From assembly GCA_963676515.1 (NCBI GenBank), contig OY781061.1, positions 1,116,001 through 1,180,000 of the forward strand: a stretch of DNA of 64,000 bases. The letters run 5' to 3'. The notes under the pieces were generated by a model. It did not search any database and was not told where the DNA came from. It worked only from the letters and a program-made list of their open reading frames with translations. Shown here in pieces: positions 1-9,914 of this stretch (positions are counted from its first letter, which is position 1; each line of letters begins with the position of its first letter). Made by a program: the position numbers and the translations under genes. Origin of the DNA: G963667145 sp963676515 [NCBI: Candidatus Cloacimonadota bacterium] (lineage in GTDB: Bacteria > Cloacimonadota > Cloacimonadia > G963667145).

Positions 1-519
1 TTGCCCAATGGCTCGGGCAAGAGTGTGAGCGTTTTGGTATTTGCCGATGGGCAAGATGCCGAAGATGCGAAGGCTGCTGGAGCTGACTATGTGGGAGTAG
101 ATGATATGGTGGAGAAGATTCAAAACGAGAGCTGGCTAGGATTTGATGTAGCTATCGCCACACCTGCTATGATGAGCAAGTTGGGGAAAGTCGCTAGAAT
201 CTTGGGTCCAAGAGGACTGATGCCTAACCCGAAAGTGGGAACTGTCACCAAAGATGTAGCAACAGCTGTGAAAGAGGTGAAAGGCGGTAGAGTAGAGTAT
301 CGTACAGATAAGCTTGCCAACCTGCATTTCATAGTGGGCAAAAGAAGCTTTGCTAGCGATAAGTTGCAAGAGAATATCTTGGCTTGCGTGAGTGCTGTCT
401 TGAAAGAGAAACCTCAATCGCTCAAGGGTGAGTACATCAAGTCGATGAGTGTTTGTTCTACTATTAGCCCAGGTGTAAAGTTAGATGTTCGTGCTATAAT
501 GGCTGAAGCTAGTAAATAG
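1..519 (+). CDS. rplA: 50S ribosomal protein L1, 3' part
   Basis: L1 binds 23S rRNA at the stalk used for exit of deacylated tRNA, and in many bacteria represses its own operon. Only the C-terminal 172 residues are in the window. The first visible codons (LPNGSGKS) match the internal LP(H/N)GTGK stretch of L1, so the gene begins upstream. The signature block ILGPRGLMPNPKVGTVT is intact, followed by VKGGRVEYRTDK and the usual C-terminal helix region. The stop is 13 bases before rplJ, the standard L1-L10 order, so rplK and nusG probably lie to the left. Identity is near certain; only the true start is unseen. Confidence 0.97.
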   Translation: MPNGSGKSVSVLVFADGQDAEDAKAAGADYVGVDDMVEKIQNESWLGFDVAIATPAMMSKLGKVARILGPRGLMPNPKVGTVTKDVATAVKEVKGGRVEYRTDKLANLHFIVGKRSFASDKLQENILACVSAVLKEKPQSLKGEYIKSMSVCSTISPGVKLDVRAIMAEASK

Positions 520-532
520 GGGGCGATTTAAG

Positions 533-1051
533 ATGCAAGAAATTAAAAAAGATATCGTAAAAAAAATCGCCGACAGACTCGCTGATGCAAAATCTATAGT
601 CTTAGTGAACTACAAAGGGGTAAACATCCCAGAGATAGAAGAACTAAGAACAAGGTTGCGTAACGCCGAGGTTGATTATTTTGTAGCGAAGAACACTTTC
701 ATCAAGCACGCTCTGAAAGCGGTGAAAGTTGAAGGGTTGGACGATTTTTTGACCCAAGAGACTGCTGTGGCTGTGTCGAAAAAAGATGAAGTTACTCCAG
801 CGAAAGTGATCAAAGAGTTTGTCAAAGATGTAATGGGAGACAAGAAGTTTGGTTTCAAAGCGGGTGTAGTTGATGGTGTTTTTGCTAATCTTGAAGATTT
901 GGAGAAATTGGCTAAATTGCCGTCGAGAGATGAGCTTTTGGCTAAGATACTCTCGAGTATGAACGCACCGATTTCCAAATTTGTGAGTGTTAATAGTCAG
1001 ATAATAAAGAAATTCATATACGCTATAAAAGCTATAGCTGATAAAAAGTAA
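533..1051 (+). CDS. rplJ: 50S ribosomal protein L10
   Basis: L10 anchors the L7/L12 dimers on the large subunit and forms the base of the GTPase-activating stalk. The 172-residue product has the usual N-terminal RNA-binding domain (LVNYKGVNIPEIEELRTRLR, then YFVAKNTFIKHAL) and a C-terminal helix that would hold L12 dimers. ATG at 533 follows a GGGGCGA purine stretch. It sits 13 bases after rplA and 21 before rplL, so the classical L10 leader that L10 binds for autogenous control would have to lie within or upstream of rplA; none is visible in the 13-base gap. Confidence 0.97.
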   Translation: MQEIKKDIVKKIADRLADAKSIVLVNYKGVNIPEIEELRTRLRNAEVDYFVAKNTFIKHALKAVKVEGLDDFLTQETAVAVSKKDEVTPAKVIKEFVKDVMGDKKFGFKAGVVDGVFANLEDLEKLAKLPSRDELLAKILSSMNAPISKFVSVNSQIIKKFIYAIKAIADKK

Positions 1052-1072
1052 AAAGTTTGAGTGGAGGATAAA

Positions 1073-1441
1073 ATGTCTAAGAAACAAGAAGTGATCGATA
1101 TTATTAAAGAGATGAGTGTTTTGGAACTTTCTGAGCTGGTAAGCGAAATGGAAGAAATTTTTGGCGTGTCAGCCGCTGCCCCTGTAGCAGTTGCAGGCGT
1201 TGCTGCTGCTGGCGAGGCTGCTGAAGAGCAAACCGAGTTCGATGTTATTTTGAGCGGTGCTGGCGACAAAAAAATCCAAACTATCAAAGCGGTAAGAGCT
1301 ATCACTAGCCTTGGCCTAAAAGAGGCTAAAGATGTAGTGGATAGTTGTCCAAAAACTGTAGTCGAAGGGTTGTCCAAAGAGGATGCTGAAGCTGCTGTAA
1401 AACAACTCCAAGAAGCAGGTGCTACTGCAGAGATGAAGTAG
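1073..1441 (+). CDS. rplL: 50S ribosomal protein L7/L12
   Basis: L7/L12 forms the flexible stalk that recruits and stimulates translational GTPases. From ATG 1073 the product is 122 residues: an N-terminal dimerisation helix ([23 protein letters not shown]), an Ala-rich hinge with the AAAPVAVAG pattern, and the conserved C-terminal domain ([35 protein letters not shown]). A GTG four codons upstream (1061) is in frame but lies inside the Shine-Dalgarno GGAGGA at 1063-1068, so 1073 is preferred. Gene order and length are standard. Confidence 0.97.
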   Translation: MSKKQEVIDIIKEMSVLELSELVSEMEEIFGVSAAAPVAVAGVAAAGEAAEEQTEFDVILSGAGDKKIQTIKAVRAITSLGLKEAKDVVDSCPKTVVEGLSKEDAEAAVKQLQEAGATAEMK

Positions 1442-1444
1442 GAG

Positions 1445-1516
1445 CTTTTTAATTTATTTATTAAAAAGTATCAAGTTAAAGTTATCAAACGGGAGTGTTT
1501 TCGTAACGCTTCCGTT
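1445..1516 (+). promoter_or_regulatory. Two hairpins in the rplL-rpoB gap
   Basis: The 119-base gap holds an AT-rich inverted repeat (1445-1452 with 1461-1468) and a stronger 10-bp stem, 1488-1497 (AACGGGAGTG) with 1507-1516 (CGCTTCCGTT), including two G-U pairs. Neither is followed by a T run. By analogy with the E. coli rplL-rpoB spacer, which carries an attenuator and an RNase III site, this may set the ratio of ribosomal protein to polymerase messages. The function is inferred; the pairing is seen. Confidence 0.45.
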
Positions 1517-1560
1517 ATACTTTCTATCTGCGGGGTTTAAATTTAGAAGGAGATTGGTTT

Positions 1561-4500
1561 TTGGAAAAGTTTAAAAATTACTCCCGGATCAAAAAAAGAT
1601 TTGAAAGTCTTGGGTTTCCTCAAGTCAAAATACCAGACTTATTGGAGACACAAACTAAATCTTTTAATGAGTTTTTGCAACGAGACACTTATCCCAAATT
1701 ACGCAAAAATCAAGGGTTACAAGCTGTATTTAAGAATATCTTCCCGATCGAAGATAATAAAGGGTTGTTTACTCTTGAATTTTTAGAGTACGAGGTTAAA
1801 CAAGAAAAGTACGAGTTGGAGGAGTGCAAACTGCGGAATCTTTCATATGAGGCGATGATTACCGCACGGCTCCGTTTGACTATTTACGATGAAGACCTTT
1901 TGGCAGAGACGGGTGAACGAAAGGTTAAAAACATCCTTGAGCAAGATATTATCTTGGGAAGTATTCCGATTATTACCAAAGATGGTACTTTTTTGGTCAA
2001 TGGTGCTGAGCGGGCGATTATCTCTCAACTTCATAGATCTTATGGCGTGTTTTTCACAGAGACCAAACATCCTAGTGGCAAACCGCTGTATTCTGCAAAA
2101 GTGATACCAGAGCGAGGTACTTGGCTGGAGTTTGCTATGGATGTGCACAATGTGGTGTATGTGTATATTAACAAAAGAAGGAAAATGCCTATCTCTACTC
2201 TGCTGAGAGTGGTAGGATATTCCGAAGACCAAGATATCCGAAAAGTTTTTTATGATAACGCTGTAGTGCCTTTGGAAGATGCTGAGGGCAAGAAAGCTTT
2301 TGATGACATCTCTTCTCCAGAGACGGGAGAAGTTTTGGTGTCTGCGGGTGCGGAGATATCTATCGATATGATAGATGAACTCTCGATCCATGGCATCAAA
2401 GAGGTGTCGGTAATATCTGGAGATATTAACTCCACGATCAGTGTGATAGAAAACACGCTGGAGAAAGATGTTACCACTTGCTCGGCGGAAGCTAGTAGCA
2501 AGATTTACACTCTGATGCGTCCGGGGGAGACTCCTTCGCAAGAAGATGCTGCCAGTTTTGTAAATTCGCTCTTTTTTGATGATCGTCGCTACTCTATCGG
2601 TAAGGTAGGTCGTTACAACATCAACAAAAAATTGGGATTAGATGCACCGCAAGATCAGTTTGTTTTGGGTAAAGAAGATGTTATCGCGATTATCAAAAGA
2701 CTCATTTTTATTTTTGATGGTAAAGAGGATGTCGATAATATTGATTATCTGGAGAACCGTCGTGTTCGCTCTGTGGGCGAGCTTTTGCGGGAACAGTATA
2801 ATATTGGGCTTACTCGCCTTACGAGAGTGGCTGTAGAGAGGATGGCTATCTCTTCTCCGGAAGAGGTGACTGTTTACGATTTGATCAACTCTAACACCTT
2901 GTCTTCTGTGGTACAATCTTTCTTCCTCACAGGACAGCTATCGCAGTTTATGGAGCAAACCAATCCTTTGGCGGAGCTGACTCACAAGAGGAGATTTACC
3001 GCTCTGGGACCAGGTGGACTAGAAAGAGAGCGTGCTGGTATGGAGTCTAGGGATGTGAATAACTCCCATTACGGTAGGATCTGCCCGATAGAGACACCAG
3101 AAGGCCCGAACATCGGACTGATTAACTCTCCAGCGATCTACTCGCGGGTGAACGAGTTTGGTTTCTTGGAGACCCCTTATTACAAAGTGATAGATGGCAA
3201 AGTACTTAAAGACATCGAGTTTTTGAATCCGAGCGTGGAAGCGAAAGCGACAGTGGCTCAGGCAGGCATAGAGATAAATGACGATGGTAGTATCATCAGA
3301 GATTTTGTGTTTGCTCGTCGTGGAGATGAGTTTTTGCAAGTTGCCAAAAAAGAGATAAATTATTTGGATGTATCTCCGATGCAGGCGATGAGCTTGTCTG
3401 CGACGCTGATACCTTTCTTGGAGCATAACGATGCTTCTCGTGCGTTGATGGGCTCGAATATGCAGCGACAAGCTGTGCCGCTACTCAATCCAGAGTTTCC
3501 TGTAGTAGGTACGGGGATGGAGAAGGTAGTTGCCAAAAGTTGTGCCAATGTTCGCCTTGCACCGTTTGATGCCAAGGTGACGGCTGTAACTGCTGACTAT
3601 GTAGAGCTAGAACGCATTGGTGAAGAGGATGATGTCTCGATAGACAACTGCACAAGGATAGAGTTTGCTAAATATAAAAGGTCGAACCAAGATACTTGCA
3701 TAAATCAAAGACCAGTAGTGAAGATAGGGCAGAAAGTGAACAAGGGAGATTTTATTTCCGATGGTCCTTCGGTGGACAAGGGTCGTCTGGCTCTGGGTCG
3801 CAACCTGAAGGTAGCTTTTATGTCTTGGTATGGCTACAACTATGAGGATGCTATTATTTTGAGCGAGAAAGTCGCTTGGGAAGATGCTTTTACCTCTTTG
3901 TATATCGAAGAAAAAGAGGTCTTGGTACGAGAGATGAAGTCAGGAAGAGAAGAGCTGGTGTACGATATCCCCGATGTCTCCAAATACGCTCTGCGGAATT
4001 TGGACAAAACTGGTGTAATCAGATTGGGTAGTGTGATAGAGGCTGGCGATATTATCGTGGGCAAGATCACTCCCAAAAGCTCGGACATAGATCCATCGCC
4101 TGAAGAGAACTTGATGAGAGCACTTTTTGGTGATAGAGCGGGCGATTTTACAAATACTTCTCTCAAAGCTAAGCCTGGAATGGAAGGTGTGGTTGTGGAT
4201 GTACGGGTTTTCTCTCGTGAAGAAGAAGACTTGGATGTTGAACAAGAGAAAGAGTTCAAGCTAAACAAATATAAGAAAGATTTTGAGGAACGCAAAAACA
4301 AGATTCAAGATTTCCTCAAATCTGAGTTCTTGAAGAAGATTGCTGGCAAGATAGCTAAGGAGTTGAAGAGTCGAACATCTGGGCATTACTTTGTGGAGCC
4401 AGGTAAGAAAATTACCAAGGCTGATATCGATGCGGTAGATTTCAAGACGCTTGACCTCAAATCTTCTTTTACTTCGGAACAAGATTTTAATAAAAACTTT

Positions 4501-5331
4501 TACGACACGGTGATCTATAAGGTGAAAGTGGCTTACGGAGAGAACGAGAATATCTATAAGAAACTACGCGACAGAGTGCGTCAGGGAGACGAGCTGGATC
4601 AAGGTGTGTTCAAGATGGTGAAGGTGTATATAGCCAAGAAGAGAAGGATATCAGTAGGAGATAAGATGGCTGGTCGTCACGGAAATAAGGGTGTGGTCTC
4701 GAGAATAGCTCCTATTGCGGATATGCCTTTTACTGCGGATGGTGAAGCTGTGGATATCATTCTTAATCCTCTGGGCGTGCCTTCGCGGATGAATATTGGA
4801 CAGATTTTTGAGACTCACTTAGGGCTTGCTGTTAAGATGCTTGGATACAATGTGGAGACACCTGTATTTGATGGAGCAACAGAGACAGACATCTTGGATG
4901 CATTGGCGGAAGCTGGTTTAGATTTGGATGGTAAGCAGGTGCTTTTTGATGGCAAGACGGGAGATTCGTTTGACCAAAAGGTAACTGTGGGGATGATGTA
5001 CATTCTTAAGCTTAATCACTTGGTAAAAGATAAGATGCATGCCAGAAGCACAGGTCCTTACTCTTTGATAACGCAGCAACCTCTGGGAGGCAAGGCACAA
5101 CATGGTGGACAAAGGCTAGGAGAGATGGAAGTTTGGGCTTTAGAGGCCTATGGTGCTGCCAACTTGCTCAAAGAGATGGTTACGATCAAATCTGATGATA
5201 TGCAAGGGCGTACGGCTGCTTTCAAATCTATAGTTTCTGGTGAAAATCCGACTATCTCTGGGACACCAGAATCTTTTATGGTTTTGGTAAATGAGCTCAA
5301 ATCTCTCGGTTTTGACATCGAGTTTTTATGA
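1561..5331 (+). CDS. rpoB: DNA-directed RNA polymerase subunit beta
   Basis: This is the catalytic beta subunit of RNA polymerase, 1256 residues, somewhat shorter than E. coli (1342) because lineage-specific inserts are missing. It starts at TTG 1561, six bases after AAGGAGA. The rifampicin-pocket region is near residues 456-490: LSQFMEQTNPLAELTHKRRF, then TALGPGGLERERAG and the GRICPIETPEGPNIGLI block. Residue 480 is Thr where E. coli has Ser531, and residue 465 is Glu where E. coli has Asp516. The C-terminal clamp motif (GGQRLGEMEVWALEAYGAA) is intact. rpoC follows after 31 bases. Confidence 0.99.
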   Translation: MEKFKNYSRIKKRFESLGFPQVKIPDLLETQTKSFNEFLQRDTYPKLRKNQGLQAVFKNIFPIEDNKGLFTLEFLEYEVKQEKYELEECKLRNLSYEAMITARLRLTIYDEDLLAETGERKVKNILEQDIILGSIPIITKDGTFLVNGAERAIISQLHRSYGVFFTETKHPSGKPLYSAKVIPERGTWLEFAMDVHNVVYVYINKRRKMPISTLLRVVGYSEDQDIRKVFYDNAVVPLEDAEGKKAFDDISSPETGEVLVSAGAEISIDMIDELSIHGIKEVSVISGDINSTISVIENTLEKDVTTCSAEASSKIYTLMRPGETPSQEDAASFVNSLFFDDRRYSIGKVGRYNINKKLGLDAPQDQFVLGKEDVIAIIKRLIFIFDGKEDVDNIDYLENRRVRSVGELLREQYNIGLTRLTRVAVERMAISSPEEVTVYDLINSNTLSSVVQSFFLTGQLSQFMEQTNPLAELTHKRRFTALGPGGLERERAGMESRDVNNSHYGRICPIETPEGPNIGLINSPAIYSRVNEFGFLETPYYKVIDGKVLKDIEFLNPSVEAKATVAQAGIEINDDGSIIRDFVFARRGDEFLQVAKKEINYLDVSPMQAMSLSATLIPFLEHNDASRALMGSNMQRQAVPLLNPEFPVVGTGMEKVVAKSCANVRLAPFDAKVTAVTADYVELERIGEEDDVSIDNCTRIEFAKYKRSNQDTCINQRPVVKIGQKVNKGDFISDGPSVDKGRLALGRNLKVAFMSWYGYNYEDAIILSEKVAWEDAFTSLYIEEKEVLVREMKSGREELVYDIPDVSKYALRNLDKTGVIRLGSVIEAGDIIVGKITPKSSDIDPSPEENLMRALFGDRAGDFTNTSLKAKPGMEGVVVDVRVFSREEEDLDVEQEKEFKLNKYKKDFEERKNKIQDFLKSEFLKKIAGKIAKELKSRTSGHYFVEPGKKITKADIDAVDFKTLDLKSSFTSEQDFNKNFYDTVIYKVKVAYGENENIYKKLRDRVRQGDELDQGVFKMVKVYIAKKRRISVGDKMAGRHGNKGVVSRIAPIADMPFTADGEAVDIILNPLGVPSRMNIGQIFETHLGLAVKMLGYNVETPVFDGATETDILDALAEAGLDLDGKQVLFDGKTGDSFDQKVTVGMMYILKLNHLVKDKMHARSTGPYSLITQQPLGGKAQHGGQRLGEMEVWALEAYGAANLLKEMVTIKSDDMQGRTAAFKSIVSGENPTISGTPESFMVLVNELKSLGFDIEFL

Positions 5332-5362
5332 TGATAGCCAAGAAAAATAATGGAGTTTTACT

Positions 5363-8300
5363 GTGATAAGAAAAATTAAAAGAGATGAAGTAGTTTCTGA
5401 TTATGAAGCAGTGAAGATCAGTTTGGCGTCGCCAGAGAGGATCAAAGAGTGGTCTTTTGGTGAGGTGACCAAGCCAGAGACTCTGAACTATAGAACTCAT
5501 AAGCCTGAAAGGGATGGACTTTTTTGCGAGAGGATTTTTGGTCCTGTTAAGGATTATGAATGTTCTTGCGGGAAATACAAAAAACGCCGCTTTATGGGAA
5601 CTGTCTGTGATCGGTGTGGCGTGGAGGTGATATCCTCCCGAGTGCGTCGCTCTAGGATGGGACACATAGACTTGGCTGTGCCTGTGTCACACATATGGTA
5701 TGTGAAGTCGATGCCGAGCAAAGTAGCTACGATGCTGAATATCTCGCTAAAAGACCTTGAGAGGGTGTTATACTACGAATCTTTTATTATCCTCGATCCG
5801 GGCAATAGCGATTACGACCGTCTGGATTTAATAGACACGGACACTTACTACGAGATTATCGAAAAAGTGGACGACGATTTTGATGCCAAAATAGGTGCTG
5901 AGGCTGTTAGAGAGCTCTTGTGCCAGATAGACTTACACAACGAAGATATGCAACTTAAAGCTCAGCTGAGCATCGAGACCTCTACTCTGAAAAGGACAGC
6001 GATAGTCAAAAGATTGAAAGTTGTTAGTTCTTTCTTGAAATCTAGTAATAGACCAGAGTGGATGATAATGACCGTCTTACCTGTATTGCCACCGACGCTC
6101 AGACCGCTGGTGCCACTCGATGGTGGTAGATTTGCTACCTCAGACTTTAACGACTTATATCGCCGTGTGATAGCTCGTAACAACCGTTTGAAGCAACTCA
6201 TAAGCATTAGAGCACCGCAAGTTATCTTGCGTAATGAGAAGAGGATGTTGCAAGAGTCTGTGGACGCACTCTTCGACAACTCGCGTAAATCTATGCCAGT
6301 AAGAGGTAGCGGTAATAGACCGCTCAAGTCACTGACAGATCAGCTGAAAGGTAAGCAAGGGCGTTTTCGTCAGAACCTTTTGGGTAAACGGGTAGATTAT
6401 TCGGCTCGTTCGGTGATTACTGTGGGTCCTGAGCTAAAGATAGACCAGTGCGGTATCCCTAAAGAGATGGCTTTGGAGCTTTTCAAGCCGTTTTTGATAG
6501 AGAGATTGGAACATTATGGTGAAGTCGAAAAGACCAAGACTGCCAAAAAACTTATCGAGAAAAGACAGCCAAAGATTTGGAAAATATTGCAAGAGGTGAT
6601 CCAAGGTCATCCAGTCTTGCTTAATAGAGCACCGACGCTGCATAAGTTGGGTATTCAAGCTTTTTACCCAGTGCTGACAGAGGATAGGGCTATCAAGCTC
6701 CACCCGATGGTGTGTACTCCTTTTAACGCTGACTTTGATGGTGACCAGATGGCTGTGCACTTGCCTTTGACGGATGAGGCTGTGCAAGAGGCAGAGCTGT
6801 TGATGCTCTCGTCTCGGAACTTGTTGCTGCCTGCTAGTGGTAAACTGGCGATGTTAGCATCGCAAGACATTGTGCTGGGTATTTATTACCTGACGATGGA
6901 AAAGACTCCGATGCCTGATGATGAGAAGAAGCTGAAGTTTTATGGTTCTGCTCAAGAAGTGTCAGCTGTGTATGAGAACGAAAAATTTTGTGGTAAAGCT
7001 CTGGCAGATAGATCCTTAGGCTTGCACACTTGGATCAATTACAAAGAGGCAGGCAAGTTTATCATTACCACTGTGGGTAGAGTAATATTTAATAACATCG
7101 TGCCAGATGGTATAGAGTTCCAAAATCATGTGTTTGATAAAGGTAGAATAAATAGTTTTTCCACCAAGATTTTCGAGGCTGTAGGGCAATCGGCGACAGC
7201 TGCATATTTGGATAGACTAAAAGATCTTGGTTTTAAGCATGCTACTGCTTCGGGGATTACCTTTAGTTTTCGCGATGTGATAGTGCCTAAAGGCAAGAAG
7301 AAGAAGATTGAAGAAGCTGAGAAAAAAATTGATGAGATTATGCAAAGCTATATGGAAGGTAGGATTACCAACCGTGAGAGGGAAAATCGGAGTGTGGACA
7401 CCTGGAAGATGGTGACGGATGAGATTACCGAGGAGCTGATGGATGAGGTGGCGAAAGATCAAGATGGGATGAACTCTATCCACATTATGCATATCTCTGG
7501 TGCTAGAGGCGGTAAAGACCAAATCAAGCAGCTGGGAGCGATGCGTGGACTGATGGACAAGCCTGTGAAAGCGGACAACGACGATCTGGGCGTAATAGAG
7601 ACACCGATCAAGGCTAACTTCAAAGAAGGGCTGGACTTGTTCCAATATTTCTTGTCGACTCACGGCTCTCGTAAGGGCTTGGCTGATACGGCTCTCAAGA
7701 CTGCTGATGCTGGTTATCTGACCAGAAGGTTGGTGGATGTAGCTCGTAATGCTGTGATCCAGATCGAAGATTGTGGGACGATTAAGGGGCTAGAGGTTTC
7801 AGCTCTCAAAGAGGGCTTGGAAGTTGTAGAGTCTCTCTCGGAGAGGATTAGAGGGCGTGTAGCTAGTCAAGATATCGTTCATCCAGATACTGGTGAGATC
7901 ATCGTTGCTGCGAATTGTAATATTACCAATGAGCTTGCCGAAGATGTAGAGCATAGTGGCATCTCTAAGGTGAAAATCCGTTCTGTGCTTACTTGTGAAG
8001 CCAAAGAAGGGATTTGTGCCAAATGCTATGGGCGGAACTTGGGTACATCCAGAATGGTAACCATCGGTGAGCCAGTGGGTGTGATAGCTGCTCAGAGCAT
8101 CGGAGAGCCAGGTACGCAGTTGACTTTGCGGACTTTTCACTCTGGTGGATCTGCTTCTACGAATGTAGAGATTTCTGAGAGGGTGTCTTCTGTGGACGGT
8201 ACTGTAAAGTATGTGAGAATGAATATCGTTGAAGATCAAGACGGCAATATCATTGCCAAGGGACACTTGGGCAAGATTGCTATTTTGGACGAAAAAGGTA

Positions 8301-9505
8301 AGGTTTTGGAAGATCATAAGGTGGAATACGCTTCTACAGTATATGTCAAGGAAGGAGAGAAAGTGGTGGCAAACACCAAACTTGTTTCTTGGGACTCTTA
8401 TTCTCATCCGATTATTGCCACGACCAAAGGTAAGATTAAATTTGATGGATTTGTGAGAGATACAACTATCAAGGAGAAATTCAACCAACTTACGGGAAAT
8501 AAAGAGATTACAGTTATCTCTTCCAAAGATAGAAAGATTCAGCCACAAATAAAAATAGTGGCAACTGATGGTAGCGAAGAGATTGTTCCGCTTCCACCGA
8601 ACCTGAGTGTGGATGTGCAAGAAGGCGATCACGCTTTCCCAGGTAGTATCTTGGGTAGGACATCTAGAGCTTCTGAGTCGCAAGGTGATATTACTGGTGG
8701 TTTGCCGAGGGTGCAAGAGCTTTTTGAGGCTAGAGTGCCGAAAAATAAAGCTGTCATCTCTGAGGTGGACGGCAAGATTACGATTGGTGATCTGTCTCGT
8801 ACGGGACGGAAAATTTATGTAGAGACGGAGAACGGCGAAAAGCAAAAGTATATCGTACCGCTGGGAAAAAGGATTATTGTGCATCAAGGGGATTATGTAG
8901 AAGCTGGCAACGCTTTATCTGACGGACCACTCGACCCACACGATGTGCTTCGTGCCAAAGGTATCGGAGAGGCAGAAAGGCTCATCCTTAACGGTATCCA
9001 AAGTGTTTATCGCAAGCAAGGTGTGAAGATTGACGATAAGCATGTGGGTGTGATTATCAAGCAGATGCTGAAAAATGTGCGAATCGTAGACGCTGGGCAT
9101 ACCATATTTTTGCAAGATGAGATTGTCTCTAGGCCAAAAGTGATGGAAGAGAACAAAATAGTGGAAAATGATGAAGGAGTTGGAGCGACTTTTGAGCCCG
9201 TATTGCTGGGGATTACCAGAGCCGCTTTGTATTCTGATAGCTGGCTCTCGTCAGCTTCTTTCCAGGAGACAACAAAAATATTGACACAATCGGCGATTGA
9301 AGGGAAAGTTGACCCATTGAAAGGTCAAAAGGAAAACATCATTCTTGGACACCTTGTACCAATTGGTACGGGGAGCAAGTTCTATAGAGATGAATTTGAT
9401 AGATTAGTGAAAGAAAAAGATGGTCTAGCTGGTGCTGTTGCTAGCATCCTATCTCCCGATGAGGAAACTCACGAGAGCATGGAAGACCTACTTGGAGAAA
9501 TTTAA
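5363..9505 (+). CDS. rpoC: DNA-directed RNA polymerase subunit beta'
   Basis: This is the beta' subunit, 1380 residues, carrying the active-site magnesium loop NADFDGDQMAVH at residues 455-466. The N-terminal zinc site is C67, C69, C82, C85. A second cysteine cluster (CEAKEGICAKC) precedes the trigger-loop region (GEPGTQLTLRTFHSGG). It starts at GTG 5363 after TGGAG. The length is close to that of E. coli (1407), without large insertions. It is co-transcribed with rpoB and followed after 18 bases by rpsL. Confidence 0.99.
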   Translation: MIRKIKRDEVVSDYEAVKISLASPERIKEWSFGEVTKPETLNYRTHKPERDGLFCERIFGPVKDYECSCGKYKKRRFMGTVCDRCGVEVISSRVRRSRMGHIDLAVPVSHIWYVKSMPSKVATMLNISLKDLERVLYYESFIILDPGNSDYDRLDLIDTDTYYEIIEKVDDDFDAKIGAEAVRELLCQIDLHNEDMQLKAQLSIETSTLKRTAIVKRLKVVSSFLKSSNRPEWMIMTVLPVLPPTLRPLVPLDGGRFATSDFNDLYRRVIARNNRLKQLISIRAPQVILRNEKRMLQESVDALFDNSRKSMPVRGSGNRPLKSLTDQLKGKQGRFRQNLLGKRVDYSARSVITVGPELKIDQCGIPKEMALELFKPFLIERLEHYGEVEKTKTAKKLIEKRQPKIWKILQEVIQGHPVLLNRAPTLHKLGIQAFYPVLTEDRAIKLHPMVCTPFNADFDGDQMAVHLPLTDEAVQEAELLMLSSRNLLLPASGKLAMLASQDIVLGIYYLTMEKTPMPDDEKKLKFYGSAQEVSAVYENEKFCGKALADRSLGLHTWINYKEAGKFIITTVGRVIFNNIVPDGIEFQNHVFDKGRINSFSTKIFEAVGQSATAAYLDRLKDLGFKHATASGITFSFRDVIVPKGKKKKIEEAEKKIDEIMQSYMEGRITNRERENRSVDTWKMVTDEITEELMDEVAKDQDGMNSIHIMHISGARGGKDQIKQLGAMRGLMDKPVKADNDDLGVIETPIKANFKEGLDLFQYFLSTHGSRKGLADTALKTADAGYLTRRLVDVARNAVIQIEDCGTIKGLEVSALKEGLEVVESLSERIRGRVASQDIVHPDTGEIIVAANCNITNELAEDVEHSGISKVKIRSVLTCEAKEGICAKCYGRNLGTSRMVTIGEPVGVIAAQSIGEPGTQLTLRTFHSGGSASTNVEISERVSSVDGTVKYVRMNIVEDQDGNIIAKGHLGKIAILDEKGKVLEDHKVEYASTVYVKEGEKVVANTKLVSWDSYSHPIIATTKGKIKFDGFVRDTTIKEKFNQLTGNKEITVISSKDRKIQPQIKIVATDGSEEIVPLPPNLSVDVQEGDHAFPGSILGRTSRASESQGDITGGLPRVQELFEARVPKNKAVISEVDGKITIGDLSRTGRKIYVETENGEKQKYIVPLGKRIIVHQGDYVEAGNALSDGPLDPHDVLRAKGIGEAERLILNGIQSVYRKQGVKIDDKHVGVIIKQMLKNVRIVDAGHTIFLQDEIVSRPKVMEENKIVENDEGVGATFEPVLLGITRAALYSDSWLSSASFQETTKILTQSAIEGKVDPLKGQKENIILGHLVPIGTGSKFYRDEFDRLVKEKDGLAGAVASILSPDEETHESMEDLLGEI

Positions 9506-9523
9506 TAGTTTTGGAGGAAGGCT

Positions 9524-9895
9524 GTGCCCACAATAAATCAACTTATTAGAAAAGGTAGAAAAAAGGTTACTAAAACCAAGAAAAACCGTGCTTTGGATCA
9601 ATGTCCTCAGAGGAAAGGGGTTTGTACTAGGGTTTATACTACTACACCCAAAAAACCGAACTCGGCTTTGCGTAAAGTAGCCAGAGTAAGGTTGTCCAAC
9701 GGTAAAGAAGTTACTGCGTACATACCAGGGGAAGGACACAAATTGCAAGAGCACTCGATAGTCCTAGTCCGTGGTGGTCGTGTAAAAGATTTACCAGGAG
9801 TAAGATATCATGTAGTGCGAGGATCTCACGATTCAGAAGGTGTAGAGGGAAGAAAAACTTCTCGATCTAAATACGGTGCTAAAAGACCTAAATAA
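9524..9895 (+). CDS. rpsL: 30S ribosomal protein S12
   Basis: S12 sits at the decoding centre and is the classical streptomycin-resistance protein. The 123 residues begin [14 protein letters not shown] and include [20 protein letters not shown] and HNLQEHS-like motifs ([21 protein letters not shown]). The Lys of PKKPNSA and the Lys of GRVKDLPG, usual streptomycin mutation sites, are wild type. It starts at GTG 9524 with GGAGGA at 9513-9518. It heads the str part of the operon, joined to the rif part (rpoBC) as in many bacteria. Confidence 0.98.
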   Translation: MPTINQLIRKGRKKVTKTKKNRALDQCPQRKGVCTRVYTTTPKKPNSALRKVARVRLSNGKEVTAYIPGEGHKLQEHSIVLVRGGRVKDLPGVRYHVVRGSHDSEGVEGRKTSRSKYGAKRPK

Positions 9896-9914
9896 TACAA
9901 GGAGCTAAAAACAG

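Noticed and set aside
7799-8887. 362-codon minus-strand open frame within rpoC
   Set aside because: It is a shadow of rpoC codon bias without a ribosome site or recognisable domain; the plus frame is fully conserved.
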